Shown here in pieces: positions 17,760 through 26,524 of a stretch of 64,000 bases of DNA; within the stretch, counting starts at the first letter, position 1; each line of letters opens with the position of its first letter. Source of the stretch: Alistipes sp. (GTDB lineage: Bacteria > Bacteroidota > Bacteroidia > Bacteroidales > Rikenellaceae); contig JAFZFP010000027.1 of NCBI GenBank assembly GCA_017555905.1, positions 1 to 64,000 of the forward strand, written 5' to 3'. A program made the position numbers and the translations under genes. Below the pieces are notes generated by a model. The model was not told the DNA's origin. It did no database searches and saw nothing but the letters and a program-made list of their open reading frames with translations.

Positions 17760-19231
17760 CGTACGAATTTACCAATTATGGCCTTTGCAAGCCCTTTAAT
17801 ATCAATCTTCTCTCTCCAAATAGCATAGCCTATAGCACCACAGAAGAGGAGTATGTTGCAGACGAAGTGTGCCTCCTCGCTCAACCCCTTGAGGCCATAG
17901 ACCGAACCAAAATAGATTGCGGCAGTGAGGAGGAAGTACTCCGCTATGCGTTTAAGGTCGTAGGGGATGGGGTAGTGCTTCTGGCAGAGACGGTAACTCT
18001 GCACAACCATTGCACCCTCGGCAATGAGGCGTACCCACGCAGCACCGCGGTAGCCGAACTTAGGGACAAGCGCGAAGCTGAGTGCTATGGTCACTGCGAG
18101 GCCGAGGAAGGTGATGCGAGCGGCATATTTTGTCTTCTCCTCTCTCTTGTACCAGAACGAGAGGTTGAACCATATTCCTGCCAAGACATTCGAGAAGAGA
18201 ACGACGGGGAGGATGTCGATGCCCTCGCGGAAGTTGCGACCTACGATGAGGACGAAGAGATCCTGGAAGAGGACTATGCCGAGGAAGATGACCATCGAGG
18301 CCATCACGAAATATTTCATCGAGGCGGCATTTGCCTCTTTGAACTCCTCCTTTTTGAAGCCCGAGAGGAAGAATGGCTCGGCTGCCAAGCGGTACATCTG
18401 CGTAAAGAGGGTCATCACCACAGCAATCTTCACGATAGCGCCATAGATGCCCAACTCCGCCATAGCGTCGTCGCCAGGGGTGAGATACTTAATCATCTGG
18501 CGGTCGATAAACTCGTTGGCCGTACCCGCAATGCCACTGATTAGGAGTGGAACGGAGTAGACGAATATCTTACGCATCAAAGACCAGTCGATGCGTGGTA
18601 GGGTACGGTTTACGGATGGGAGTAGTGCCAAGAAGGTCACGGTGCTGGCGATGAGGTTGGCAACGATTACCCAGCCCACACCAAACGAGGTGGAGTAGAG
18701 ACCCACAACGCCAAAGCCGATGGCGAGTCCCACGTTGAGCAGTACACTCACAGCCTTGAGCAGCACGAAGTGCAAAGCGCGACCCTGCTCTCTGAGGCGT
18801 GCAAAGGGAATTATGCTCCACACATCAATCATCACGATTGAGGCGACGATAACAACATACTCGGGGTGCAACACATAGACCTCACCCATAGCCCTTGAAA
18901 TGGGGGCGTTGAGGAGTAGTACCAAGAGAAAGAATATTGTTGCGCCCAACGATGTCATACCCCACGTTGAGGCAAAGACCTTGCGCTTGTTCTGCTGGAT
19001 GTCGCCACCCTCCTCCTCGGTACGTGTGGTGAAGCGGAAGTAGCTCGACTCCATACCCATCGACAGGAGTACCAAGGCAAAGGGTATAAGGGCATATATG
19101 TCGGTGACGATACCATACTCGCCCTGGTCAAAGATGCGGGTGTAGTATGGGGTGAGCAGATAGTTCAAAAAACGAACAACTATCGTGCTGATACCATATA
19201 TCGCGGTCTGTTTTGCTAACTTCTCTAACAT
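17756..19231 (-). CDS. Polysaccharide (Wzx-like) flippase, MATE/MVF fold
   Basis: A 491-residue protein with about fourteen hydrophobic segments and the N-terminal 'KQTAIYGISTIVVRFLNYLL' typical of oligosaccharide flippases of the polysaccharide synthesis family. I chose the ATG at 19231 over an in-frame TTG at 19249, because the predicted transcription start is near 19248. The expected role is moving lipid-linked glycans across the inner membrane. No glycosyltransferases lie beside it; it heads a transcript with holB and folK. Confidence 0.85.
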   Translation of the reverse strand: MLEKLAKQTAIYGISTIVVRFLNYLLTPYYTRIFDQGEYGIVTDIYALIPFALVLLSMGMESSYFRFTTRTEEEGGDIQQNKRKVFASTWGMTSLGATIFFLLVLLLNAPISRAMGEVYVLHPEYVVIVASIVMIDVWSIIPFARLREQGRALHFVLLKAVSVLLNVGLAIGFGVVGLYSTSFGVGWVIVANLIASTVTFLALLPSVNRTLPRIDWSLMRKIFVYSVPLLISGIAGTANEFIDRQMIKYLTPGDDAMAELGIYGAIVKIAVVMTLFTQMYRLAAEPFFLSGFKKEEFKEANAASMKYFVMASMVIFLGIVLFQDLFVLIVGRNFREGIDILPVVLFSNVLAGIWFNLSFWYKREEKTKYAARITFLGLAVTIALSFALVPKFGYRGAAWVRLIAEGAMVVQSYRLCQKHYPIPYDLKRIAEYFLLTAAIYFGSVYGLKGLSEEAHFVCNILLFCGAIGYAIWREKIDIKGLAKAIIGKFVR

Positions 19232-19253
19232 TGCTCCAATAATGTACAACCGA

Positions 19254-19284
19254 CAAAGTTAGTATAAAATACTAAATTGGCAAA
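19254..19284 (-). promoter_or_regulatory. Promoter for flippase-holB-folK block
   Basis: On the minus strand, a -33 TTTG (19284-19281) is followed after 19 bases by TAACTTTG (19261-19254), an exact fit to the Bacteroidota promoter consensus. The start codon is 22 bases past the -7 box. The -33 box lies inside one arm of the inverted repeat 19277-19316. Confidence 0.75.
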
Positions 19285-19316
19285 ATATTAGCCCGCGGAG
19301 AGCCATATTTTGCCAA
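19260..19316 (-). terminator. Terminator after aminotransferase gene (perfect 12-bp inverted repeat)
   Basis: TTGGCAAAATAT (19277-19288) and ATATTTTGCCAA (19305-19316) are perfect inverted repeats around 16 bases. Read on the minus strand, the hairpin is followed by the T-rich TTTAGTATTTTATA, fitting a terminator 31 bases after the aminotransferase stop. One arm also carries the -33 box of the next gene. Confidence 0.6.
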
Positions 19317-19346
19317 CTTATTTTCTAACCGACCGTTCGGGAGGGA

Positions 19347-20540
19347 CTAAAGTCTATCCAATGAGCGGGCAATGATTGCACAACACTCCTCTATTTCTGC
19401 CTCAGAGATGGTCAGTGGGGGCGAGATGCGGAAGGCGGTGTCGCAGTATAGAAACCAGTCGCTCATAATGCCCTCCTCCTTGAATATCTCCATTAGGTGG
19501 TAGAGGTACTCCGACTTACCGAGTTCGACGGCCATTAAAAGTCCAGAGCGTCGAATTTCTAAAACCTTTGGATGTTTGGATACACGCTCCTCGAAGAGTG
19601 CGCCCTTACGCTCAACCTGCTCTACAATATTGTTGTCAATCATATAGTTGAGTGCGGCGAGACCTGCGGCACAGCAGACGGGATGACCACCAAAAGTGGT
19701 GATGTGTCCCAAGCAAGGATTATGGGTAAAAGAGTCCAATATTTGTTTACTTGACGCTACGCCACCAAGGGGCATTCCACCACCAAAGGCCTTGGCCAAG
19801 CAGACAGCATCGGGTGTGATACCATACTTCGTTGAGGCGAACATTTCGCCCGTGCGACCCATACCAGTCTGTATCTCATCAAAGATGAGGAGCGCTCCTA
19901 CGTCGCTACATCTTTGGCGCAGAGCCTTGAGCCACTCGGGGTTGGGTAGGCGTACGCCAGCCTCGCCCTGAACTACCTCACAAAGCACACCGGCAGTACG
20001 TGAGGTAATCTCATAGAGGTCGTCGAAATTATTGAAACGCAAAGACTTAACATCGGGAAGAAGTGGTCTGAACTCAGCCTTCCACTCCTCGCCTTCGGGC
20101 GCTCCCATCATAGACATAGCACCGTGGGTGGAGCCGTGGTAGGCTCGACGCATAGATATAAGTTCGGTGCGACCCGTATAGCGCTTCGCGAGTTTAAGTG
20201 CCACCTCCACAGCCTCGGCACCTGAGTTTACGAAGTATAGGCAGTCGATATTTTCGGGGAGTAGTTCGGTAACTCGGCGTGCGTACTCCACTTGGGGGCG
20301 TTCAACCATCTCGCCATAGACCATAACGTGCATATAGTCAGCGGCTTGCTTCTGCACAGCCTCCACCACCACGGGGTTGGCGTGGCCCACGTTACTCACC
20401 GAGACACCCGCAACAAGGTCGAAATAGCGTTTGCCCTCGGGTGTATAGAAGAACGAACCGTTGGCACGTGCCACCTCCACCAACATTGGCGAAGGGGAGG
20501 TCTGACCCACGTGTTCGAGGAATTGTTTGCGAAGTATCAT
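19347..20540 (-). CDS. Class III aminotransferase (PLP-dependent)
   Basis: A 397-residue enzyme. I use the ATG at 20540 (MILRKQFLEHVG); the frame stays open to 20603, but that part overlaps trmH. PLP residues are clear: 'VNSGAEAVE' (104-112), 'DEIQTGMGRTG' with D221 and Q224, and Lys250 in 'CLAKAFGGGMPLGG'. The subgroup covers ornithine/acetylornithine and related omega-aminotransferases; Bacteroidota carry this one as a stand-alone gene, and its substrate is not evident. It starts 7 bases after trmH. Confidence 0.85.
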   Translation of the reverse strand: MILRKQFLEHVGQTSPSPMLVEVARANGSFFYTPEGKRYFDLVAGVSVSNVGHANPVVVEAVQKQAADYMHVMVYGEMVERPQVEYARRVTELLPENIDCLYFVNSGAEAVEVALKLAKRYTGRTELISMRRAYHGSTHGAMSMMGAPEGEEWKAEFRPLLPDVKSLRFNNFDDLYEITSRTAGVLCEVVQGEAGVRLPNPEWLKALRQRCSDVGALLIFDEIQTGMGRTGEMFASTKYGITPDAVCLAKAFGGGMPLGGVASSKQILDSFTHNPCLGHITTFGGHPVCCAAGLAALNYMIDNNIVEQVERKGALFEERVSKHPKVLEIRRSGLLMAVELGKSEYLYHLMEIFKEEGIMSDWFLYCDTAFRISPPLTISEAEIEECCAIIARSLDRL

Positions 20541-20547
20541 AGAGGTA

Positions 20548-21270
20548 TTAATATTCGGTTGTGAACTTTCCGCTCTGCTCGGCCTTGCGGAGGATGCCCT
20601 CAAAATCGCGTACTGAGGATAGAGTCCAGCGGGTGAGAAGTTTTAGTTGCTCGTCGTCGCTAAGTTGCCATCCATCAACCTGTTGGCGGATGCGTTGTGA
20701 GAGCATATAGATAAGTATGGCGGCTGAAGCCGAGACATTGAGGCTCTCGACCATTCCGCACATGGGGATCATCAAGAAGTCGTCGGCAGCCTCGATAACC
20801 TCGTCGGAGATGCCAGCGTGTTCTGTGCCGAAGACAAGGGCAAATTTGCCCTTGGTGACATCGAAGGTCTCGGGAGTTACGCTACAGCGGTGGGGTGTGG
20901 TTGCTACGATGCGGTAGCCCTCGCTCTTGAGGGCCTCCAGGGCCTCCTTCGTGGTGTCGTGATGCTCTACATCTACCCACTTCTGGGTGCCTCGTACGAT
21001 ATTTACTGAGGGGTCGAAGCGGCAACGATCCTCCACAGTGTGAATTTGCTGTATGCCGAAGGCCTCGCAGTGGCGCATTATGGCGCTTGCGTTCTGCGGA
21101 TGGAACATATTTTCGGTCATAATACGCATATAGTGCGTACGTGAAACCAAGGTACGACGTAGTACCTCCTTGCGCTCGTCGGTGAGGAATTGCGTCATAT
21201 AGTCGAGGCGCTCCTGTAGCCATTCACGGCTATGCTCCTCGGTGCGCAATCTACTTGCGATATTTGTCAT
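20548..21270 (-). CDS. trmH: tRNA/rRNA 2'-O-methyltransferase, TrmH (SpoU) family
   Basis: A 240-residue SPOUT-class enzyme. The three family motifs are in order: motif 1 with N60 and R66 ('NASAIMRHCEAFGI'), motif 2 'LVFGTEHAGIS' (145-155) and motif 3 'IPMCGMVESLNVSASAA' (168-184). The extra N-terminal helix and the C-terminal tail match TrmH (Gm18 of tRNA) better than RlmB, but the target is inferred. It overlaps rsgA by 20 bases. Confidence 0.85.
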   Translation of the reverse strand: MTNIASRLRTEEHSREWLQERLDYMTQFLTDERKEVLRRTLVSRTHYMRIMTENMFHPQNASAIMRHCEAFGIQQIHTVEDRCRFDPSVNIVRGTQKWVDVEHHDTTKEALEALKSEGYRIVATTPHRCSVTPETFDVTKGKFALVFGTEHAGISDEVIEAADDFLMIPMCGMVESLNVSASAAILIYMLSQRIRQQVDGWQLSDDEQLKLLTRWTLSSVRDFEGILRKAEQSGKFTTEY

Positions 21271-22192
21271 CTTCGTCTAATATTTTCAGGTAACTTTCAT
21301 ATCTCGACCACGCTACGCGGCCCTCCTTAACAGCCTCAGTGACAGCGCATCCTGGCTCGTGGGTATGGGTGCAGTTGTAGAAACGACAGTCGGGGGCAAG
21401 GCGCATCATTTCTGGGAAGTAGCGACATAGTTCGCGCGACTCGATGTCGATGAGGCCGAAGCCCTTGATGCCTGGGGTGTCGATGATATATCCACCCTCG
21501 ATGGGGTACATTGTCGAGAAGGTGGTGGTATGTTTGCCCTTGTGATGGCTCTCCGAAATCTCGCCCGTGCGGATGTCGAGCGATGGGTCTATGGTACTAA
21601 CGAGGGTGGACTTGCCCACGCCCGAATTACCTGCCACGAGGGTTGTATTGTTGCGTAACATTGCACGGATGGCCTCCACACCTTCGCCCGTAGTGGAGGA
21701 GAGGCGTAGCACCTCGTAGCCCGCATCGCGGTAGATGGCCTCGAACTCCTCGGCCTCCTCACGATACTCATCGACCAACTTATCGGCCTTACCTAAAACG
21801 ATAGTCACAGGGACTTTGTAGGCCTCGCACGTAACCAAGAAGCGGTCCACGAACTCCCTCGGTGTGGTGGGCGAGTGGAGGGTTACGATGAGTAGTGCGT
21901 GGTCGATATTAGCAGCGATGATGTGTGACTCCTTCGATAGGTTTGAGGCGCGACGTATGACGTAGTTGCGACGAGGAATAATCTCCACAATTGCACTACT
22001 CTCGCCATCTGGCTCAACAACGACCCTATCGCCCACGACGACGGGGTTGGTGGAGCGTATGCCCTTGAGGCGTAGGCGTCCACGAATACGGCAGTTGAGG
22101 GTTCCGTTGGCGGTGGCTACCTCGTACCAACTGCCTGTAGAACTGATTACCGTACCCTCGATACGTGTGGTGTCGTTAGTAGTTTGTTGCAT
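21251..22192 (-). CDS. rsgA: Ribosome small-subunit-dependent GTPase A
   Basis: A 313-residue circularly permuted GTPase of 30S assembly. An OB fold lies at about 10-72. The G motifs then run in permuted order: G4-like 'LGKADK' (133-138), G1 'GNSGVGKST' (188-196) and G3 'DTPGIKGFG' (238-246). A C-terminal zinc knuckle has C269, C274, H276 or H278, and C282. The G4 is 'GKAD' where NKxD is usual. It lies between trmH (overlap) and the CvpA-like gene (overlap 17 bases). Confidence 0.92.
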   Translation of the reverse strand: MQQTTNDTTRIEGTVISSTGSWYEVATANGTLNCRIRGRLRLKGIRSTNPVVVGDRVVVEPDGESSAIVEIIPRRNYVIRRASNLSKESHIIAANIDHALLIVTLHSPTTPREFVDRFLVTCEAYKVPVTIVLGKADKLVDEYREEAEEFEAIYRDAGYEVLRLSSTTGEGVEAIRAMLRNNTTLVAGNSGVGKSTLVSTIDPSLDIRTGEISESHHKGKHTTTFSTMYPIEGGYIIDTPGIKGFGLIDIESRELCRYFPEMMRLAPDCRFYNCTHTHEPGCAVTEAVKEGRVAWSRYESYLKILDEDDKYRK

Positions 22193-22817
22193 AGTCGCTC
22201 TTTATGGTTAGTGCCAATTTCATCGCCTCGCGCTCCAACTCCTCAAGGCCAGGGCATATCGTGTCGCCCAACTCTACGAGTGGCCCAAAGAGTACCGATT
22301 CATCGAGAATATCGTAACTAATATACTTAGGCTCAAAGTATTCGCGCACGGCAACATCCCTATTCTGGAGCATTGCCGAAAACTCCTCAATCTCCTCCGA
22401 AGAGAGATTCTGGGCGCTGAGTTCCAAAACCTTTTCTGGGCGCATATCACCGATATTGGCGGTGACAAGGAGTGAACAGAGTGCCGACGTAATAACAATC
22501 ATAGTCACCAACGACAATGCCATACCGAGCACAGAATCGAGTTTTAGCAACACCTCAAAAAAGAGAAGTTTGCGTACCAAGGGTGCTATAATCCAGAGGA
22601 ATATGAGTGCGCCAAGGATGATTGCTCCATAGCCAGCAAGGTATGCAAAGCCAGGGTCGTCGGTAATCAAAGAGCCGATGTCTCCAGCAAAGTTAGGTGC
22701 AATGAGTATTGCAATGTAGAGACCAGCGAGTTGTAGCAATTGCACAACAAATCCCTTGCGAAGACCCACAACAATTGCGAGGATAGCCAATATGGCCAAT
22801 ATGGTGTCTATAATCAT
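22176..22817 (-). CDS. CvpA-family membrane protein
   Basis: A 213-residue inner-membrane protein. I start it at the ATG at 22817 ('MIIDTILAILAILAIVVGLRKG'), because the family begins with a hydrophobic segment followed by 'G.rkGf'. The open frame upstream to 23018 runs through the divergent GH2 promoter. Four hydrophobic segments are followed by a cytosolic tail of about 85 residues. CvpA proteins are linked to colicin V secretion and envelope stability, with no defined mechanism. It is first in a block with rsgA and trmH. Confidence 0.8.
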   Translation of the reverse strand: MIIDTILAILAILAIVVGLRKGFVVQLLQLAGLYIAILIAPNFAGDIGSLITDDPGFAYLAGYGAIILGALIFLWIIAPLVRKLLFFEVLLKLDSVLGMALSLVTMIVITSALCSLLVTANIGDMRPEKVLELSAQNLSSEEIEEFSAMLQNRDVAVREYFEPKYISYDILDESVLFGPLVELGDTICPGLEELEREAMKLALTIKSDYATNY

Positions 22818-22879
22818 ACGCGATACGATTTTATTTGATATATATTTCGCACGAAGATACATATTTTTTTCTTTATTCG

Positions 22880-22887
22880 TATCTTTG
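22880..22887 (+). promoter_or_regulatory. -7 box for GH2-like gene
   Basis: TATCTTTG fits TAnnTTTG and lies 36 bases before the ATG at 22924. No clear -33 TTG is at the expected place. The 106-bp gap from the CvpA-like gene is the divergent control region. Confidence 0.5.
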
Positions 22888-22923
22888 CCCCAAAGAAATT
22901 TAAGAACTACCAATATAGAGACT

Positions 22924-24936
22924 ATGTATAGACGAATAATAGTAGCCCTTGTGGCCCTAATTTTTGTGCCGATGATTGTTGTGGCGCAACCCTCTTCACG
23001 CCTTGTGCGCAACCTCAATGAAGGTTGGCGATTCTTCTATTCGTGGGATAGCGAGGCCAAGGAGGCAGAGTATGTGTCGTTGCCTCATTGCTGGAACTCA
23101 GTGTTGGGCGCTTCGAGTTACTACTCATCTACGGCAAACTACACCCGCAATGTCACAATTCCTGCCGAGTGGTCTGAGCGTCGCCTCTTTATGCGCTTCG
23201 GGGGTGTGAATAGTGTTGCAGACCTCTTTGTCAATGGTCGCTATGTAGGCACACACAAGGGCGGATACACATCTTTCACTATGGAGATAACTCAGTTTGT
23301 GAGGTTTGGTGCAGATAACTTCATACGTGTAGTCGTCTCTAACTCAGAGCGTAACGATATGTTGCCCGTCTCGACGGATGTAGATATCACAGCGGGTATC
23401 TATCGTGATGTCGAACTCGTTGTGACCCCAAAGAGTATAATATCGCCTCTATACCACTCATCGGAGGGAGTCTTTGTCGTTCAGAACAAGGTCTCGGAGG
23501 ATGGCGTGGAGGGTGTCGTGCAGTGTCACCTCTCGACCCCAACGGTGGAGCAGGTACAACTTACGATGCGCATCGTAGGCCCTGATGGCTATGAGGTGGA
23601 CCACCGTACTATGCGTGTGTCAAAACTCTCGGACGGCAAAGTCGTGGAGATACCTTTCGAGGTGGGGCATCCAGAGTTGTGGAGCCCTGCATCGCCCTCG
23701 ATGTATAGGGTTGAGGTTGTTGTTGATGATGGCAAGGAGCAGGACGAAGTGGTGGTAAGTACTGGCTTTAGATCAATTGCTGTGGATGATGAAAACAGAC
23801 TGTGTATCAATGGTGTACCCTATAGCGTTAGGGGTGTAAATATGGCTCACGACCGCCAGGGCTTGGGGATGGCTCTCAGTAAGAATCAAGTGGTTGAGGA
23901 TTTCGATTGTGTGCGAGGTCTCGGTGCTAATGCAGTGCGCTCGCTTTCGGGCCCTCACGCCTCGCTGTTTTATGATATGTGCGACAGGGCCGGCGTTTTG
24001 GCGTGGGTGGATATGCCATTCAGTCGCTCGCCACTAGGCTTCTTAGATATATGCTACTATCCTACGACTCAGTTCAAGGAGTCTGGTTTCGAGATGCTTA
24101 GAGAGATTGTGGCACAGAATTTCAACCATCCATCGGTAGTTATGTGGGGTCTCTTCAGCCTTGTTTGGCAGAGGGGTGACGATGTCGTGGCCTATGTCAA
24201 GGAGTTGAACGAGTTGGCACATAGCCTCGATGCTTCGCGTATGACCGTTGGCGCAAGTAATAGCGATGGCGAGATAAATTTCGTTACCGACCTTGTTGTC
24301 TTGCGTCAGGATGTAGGCTACTATAAAGGCTCTGTTGAGGATGTTGCTGTGTGGTGCCGACAACTCAAGCAGAAACAGTGGGGTAGCAAGATGTGTTATG
24401 GCGTATGTTATGGCGAGGAGGGTGTTATGACCCACACGTCGCAGACCATAGAGCGCGCTCAGCGAGGCGAGAGATATATGCCTGAGCGTCGCCAGACCTA
24501 TATGCACGAGAACTACTCGGCAATTATCGATTCGGTGGGTAACTTCTGGGGTGTTTGGCTCGACAATATCTTCGACTACGGCTCGTCACGCCGCCCTTAC
24601 GGAGTCAATAATTCGGGCCTTGTATGCCACGATCACACCACCCGAAAGGATGCCTACTACCTCTACCGTGCAAAGTGGAATAGTGCCGTTCCGACACTCC
24701 ATATTGCTAATCGCAGATGGCGTGAGAGGGTAGATACATTGCAACGAGTTGATGTGTATAGTTCGGTAGGTGAGCCACTTATGCTTGTTAATGGCGATAC
24801 TGCTACCTTGCGTATGGTAGCCCCTTGCCATTATTGCGCCGACTCTGTGGTTATGCACAATAGGGTTGTCGTTGAGGTCTCGGATGCGACGAACTGTTAT
24901 AGCGATAGGGCCGAGTTCGAGATTGTTCGAAAATAG
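22924..24936 (+). CDS. Glycoside hydrolase family 2 homologue, probably catalytically inactive
   Basis: A 670-residue exported protein with signal 1-21 ('VPMIVVAQ'). The GH2 order is a sugar-binding jelly roll (about 30-170, 'LFVNGRYVGTHKGGYTSF'), an immunoglobulin-like domain (about 175-285), and a TIM barrel starting 'GVNMAHDRQGLG'. The barrel keeps the family frame, but its key residues differ. After 'NHPSVVMWGLF' the acid/base Asn-Glu is Ser412-Leu413. At the nucleophile site 'S/TEYG' it reads V494-C495-Y496-G497. 'VWAEIP' is 'AWVDMP' (361-365). Hydrolysis by the normal GH2 mechanism therefore looks impossible; sugar binding may remain. The start is the ATG at 22924, as the open frame upstream is non-coding in character. 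A shared terminator follows. Confidence 0.82.
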   Translation: MYRRIIVALVALIFVPMIVVAQPSSRLVRNLNEGWRFFYSWDSEAKEAEYVSLPHCWNSVLGASSYYSSTANYTRNVTIPAEWSERRLFMRFGGVNSVADLFVNGRYVGTHKGGYTSFTMEITQFVRFGADNFIRVVVSNSERNDMLPVSTDVDITAGIYRDVELVVTPKSIISPLYHSSEGVFVVQNKVSEDGVEGVVQCHLSTPTVEQVQLTMRIVGPDGYEVDHRTMRVSKLSDGKVVEIPFEVGHPELWSPASPSMYRVEVVVDDGKEQDEVVVSTGFRSIAVDDENRLCINGVPYSVRGVNMAHDRQGLGMALSKNQVVEDFDCVRGLGANAVRSLSGPHASLFYDMCDRAGVLAWVDMPFSRSPLGFLDICYYPTTQFKESGFEMLREIVAQNFNHPSVVMWGLFSLVWQRGDDVVAYVKELNELAHSLDASRMTVGASNSDGEINFVTDLVVLRQDVGYYKGSVEDVAVWCRQLKQKQWGSKMCYGVCYGEEGVMTHTSQTIERAQRGERYMPERRQTYMHENYSAIIDSVGNFWGVWLDNIFDYGSSRRPYGVNNSGLVCHDHTTRKDAYYLYRAKWNSAVPTLHIANRRWRERVDTLQRVDVYSSVGEPLMLVNGDTATLRMVAPCHYCADSVVMHNRVVVEVSDATNCYSDRAEFEIVRK

Positions 24937-24954
24937 CAAACAGGTAAAAAATGG

Positions 24955-24985
24955 GAGGCGTGTTCAATGGTTTTGAACACGCCTC
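24955..24985. terminator. Bidirectional terminator between GH2 and WbqC genes
   Basis: A perfect 13-bp stem, GAGGCGTGTTCAA and TTGAACACGCCTC, encloses a 5-base loop. T-rich sequence (TTCTTTGTTTT) follows on the plus strand. On the minus strand a weaker T run (CCCATTTTTT) follows. The flanking genes are convergent. Confidence 0.85.
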
Positions 24986-24998
24986 TTCTTTGTTTTGC

Positions 24999-25604
24999 TT
25001 ACTCCCTTTTGGCTCGCTTTAGAATTGCTAATGCCTCGGGGCCTTCGCACATAATAAGATCGAAAATCGAGAGGTTGGGAGCGAAGGGTAATCTATCGCT
25101 AAATACCTGAATATAAGGCTCTGTAACGATTGTTGTAGAGCGATGCTTGTCGCGTAGGTCGATGTCGTTTTCTGTGGCAACGATATAGTCGGTGGAGATG
25201 CGAGGCTTTGCGATCTTTAGAATCGAACAGATCTCCTCCAAAGTCGCCATATTGAGGTCGGCTAAATAGACCCACTCTTGGTTGAAAAGTCGCATAAATC
25301 GCTCGCCATAATAGTCGTAGTATGGCGAAGAGCGATAGGCCGATTCAATGGCTACGAGGTGCTGGTGTTGCCAGCGTTTCGAGTAGTCGATTTTCATCGA
25401 GCGCATAGGTTGGCGTGGGCGGTTGGCGTGGCGCAGTTGCACCGATAGTTGCATAACGCCTCCTGCGGTCATAATCTCGGTGCGGTTGCGCTCCGAGCGC
25501 TTGACATAGTTCTCGCCCAAGTCGATAACTACCTCATCGCCACCCTGAACCAGTGCGGCCCAATACTCCAAGGAACCAAAATATACTGATGGAAGAATTA
25601 TCAT
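24999..25604 (-). CDS. WbqC family protein
   Basis: A 201-residue protein of the WbqC family, found in glycan-synthesis and other loci; its biochemical role is unsettled. The N-terminal 'PSVYFGSLEYWAAL' corresponds to the family's 'ps.yf.pi.yy..l', and 'ENYVKRSERNRTEI' and 'YRSSPYYDYYGE' are the other conserved blocks. It is 5 bases after the prmA stop, so it is probably co-transcribed with prmA. Confidence 0.8.
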   Translation of the reverse strand: MIILPSVYFGSLEYWAALVQGGDEVVIDLGENYVKRSERNRTEIMTAGGVMQLSVQLRHANRPRQPMRSMKIDYSKRWQHQHLVAIESAYRSSPYYDYYGERFMRLFNQEWVYLADLNMATLEEICSILKIAKPRISTDYIVATENDIDLRDKHRSTTIVTEPYIQVFSDRLPFAPNLSIFDLIMCEGPEALAILKRAKRE

Positions 25605-25609
25605 AGACC

Positions 25610-26449
25610 CTATTTTACGAATGCTAAGGCCATCCAGCCCTCATCCTCCAACGATGCAATCTTGCGGAGGTTGAGGCGCTCTGCAGCCTCGGTTATTGCC
25701 TCGACATCCTCGCAAAGGAAACCACTCACAAGAAGGTGACCTTCGGCCGTCAGCGCGTCGTAGTAGCGCTCGATGTCGTTAAGGATTATGTTGCGGTTGA
25801 TGTTTGCCAAAACTAAGTCGTACTTCCTACCCTCGATGGCCTCCACCGTGCCGAGGATTATCTCCATCTTTTGGGTGAGGTCGTTGAGTTCTGCGCCGCT
25901 CTTAGTACTCTCGGTAGACCAAGGGTCAATGTCGATAGCATCGACACGTGTTGCGCCACACTTGAGGGCTGCGATGGAAAGTACGCCTGTGCCACAACCT
26001 ACGTCGAGGGCTGTGCCACAAGGCTTTAGACTATGTATAAGGCGACACATCATACGTGTTGTCTGGTGGTGGCCCGAGCCGAAGGACATCTGTGGTGCTA
26101 CGACGATATCTATGGCATTATCGCTTGCTGGGGCGTGGTGAGGTGCGCGGATAAGAAAGAGGTCATCAATGGCTACAGGCTCGAAACTCTCAGCCTCCCA
26201 CGCGGCGTTCCAGTTCTCGTCCTCCATCTCGCGTTGGCTCACGACAGAGCCATACTCGTCGATGGTGACGATAGCCTCTTCGTTACACTCCTCCCAAGCC
26301 TCCTTGAGGATGTAGGCCTTGACGAGATAGGAGGTCTCGGTGGTCTCATAGTCGAAGGTCTCGAAGGGGTAGTCGGCGAGGAAGGCGGTGACAATGTCAC
26401 CCATCTCTTCGTCGGCGCACGCTATGCTAATCTCTATGTATTGCCTCAT
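25610..26449 (-). CDS. prmA: Ribosomal protein L11 methyltransferase
   Basis: A 279-residue SAM-dependent enzyme that methylates ribosomal protein L11. The ATG at 26449 (MRQYIEISIA) begins the family's N-terminal ferredoxin-like domain; the longer open frame upstream is not coding. The catalytic core has 'FGSGHHQTT', the SAM loop 'ALDVGCGTGVLSIAA' and 'VLANINRNII', matching the canonical 'fGtG.H.TT', 'DvGcGsGiLaiaa' and 'lvANi'. It is divergent from xerD across a 75-bp region with back-to-back -7 boxes. Confidence 0.92.
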   Translation of the reverse strand: MRQYIEISIACADEEMGDIVTAFLADYPFETFDYETTETSYLVKAYILKEAWEECNEEAIVTIDEYGSVVSQREMEDENWNAAWEAESFEPVAIDDLFLIRAPHHAPASDNAIDIVVAPQMSFGSGHHQTTRMMCRLIHSLKPCGTALDVGCGTGVLSIAALKCGATRVDAIDIDPWSTESTKSGAELNDLTQKMEIILGTVEAIEGRKYDLVLANINRNIILNDIERYYDALTAEGHLLVSGFLCEDVEAITEAAERLNLRKIASLEDEGWMALAFVK

Positions 26450-26497
26450 CTTTTTACTTTTTTTGGTGTGGAGGAGTATTATGTAAAATAATTTTCG

Positions 26498-26516
26498 TAT
26501 CTTTATTGCAAAGATA
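26498..26516. promoter_or_regulatory. Divergent overlapping -7 boxes between prmA and xerD
   Basis: TATCTTT (26498-26504) and AAAGATA (26510-26516) form an inverted repeat around ATTGC. On the minus strand this gives TATCTTTG, facing prmA. On the plus strand it gives TATCTTTA, facing xerD, whose ATG is 20 bases on. The -33 boxes are not clear on either side, so this is a tentative pair of promoters. Confidence 0.4.
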
Positions 26517-26524
26517 TAGATAAT

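Noticed and set aside
17867..18544. 225-codon plus-strand frame, Glu/Asp-rich
   Set aside because: It is antisense to the flippase gene; its acidic composition is a mirror of the hydrophobic codons on the other strand.
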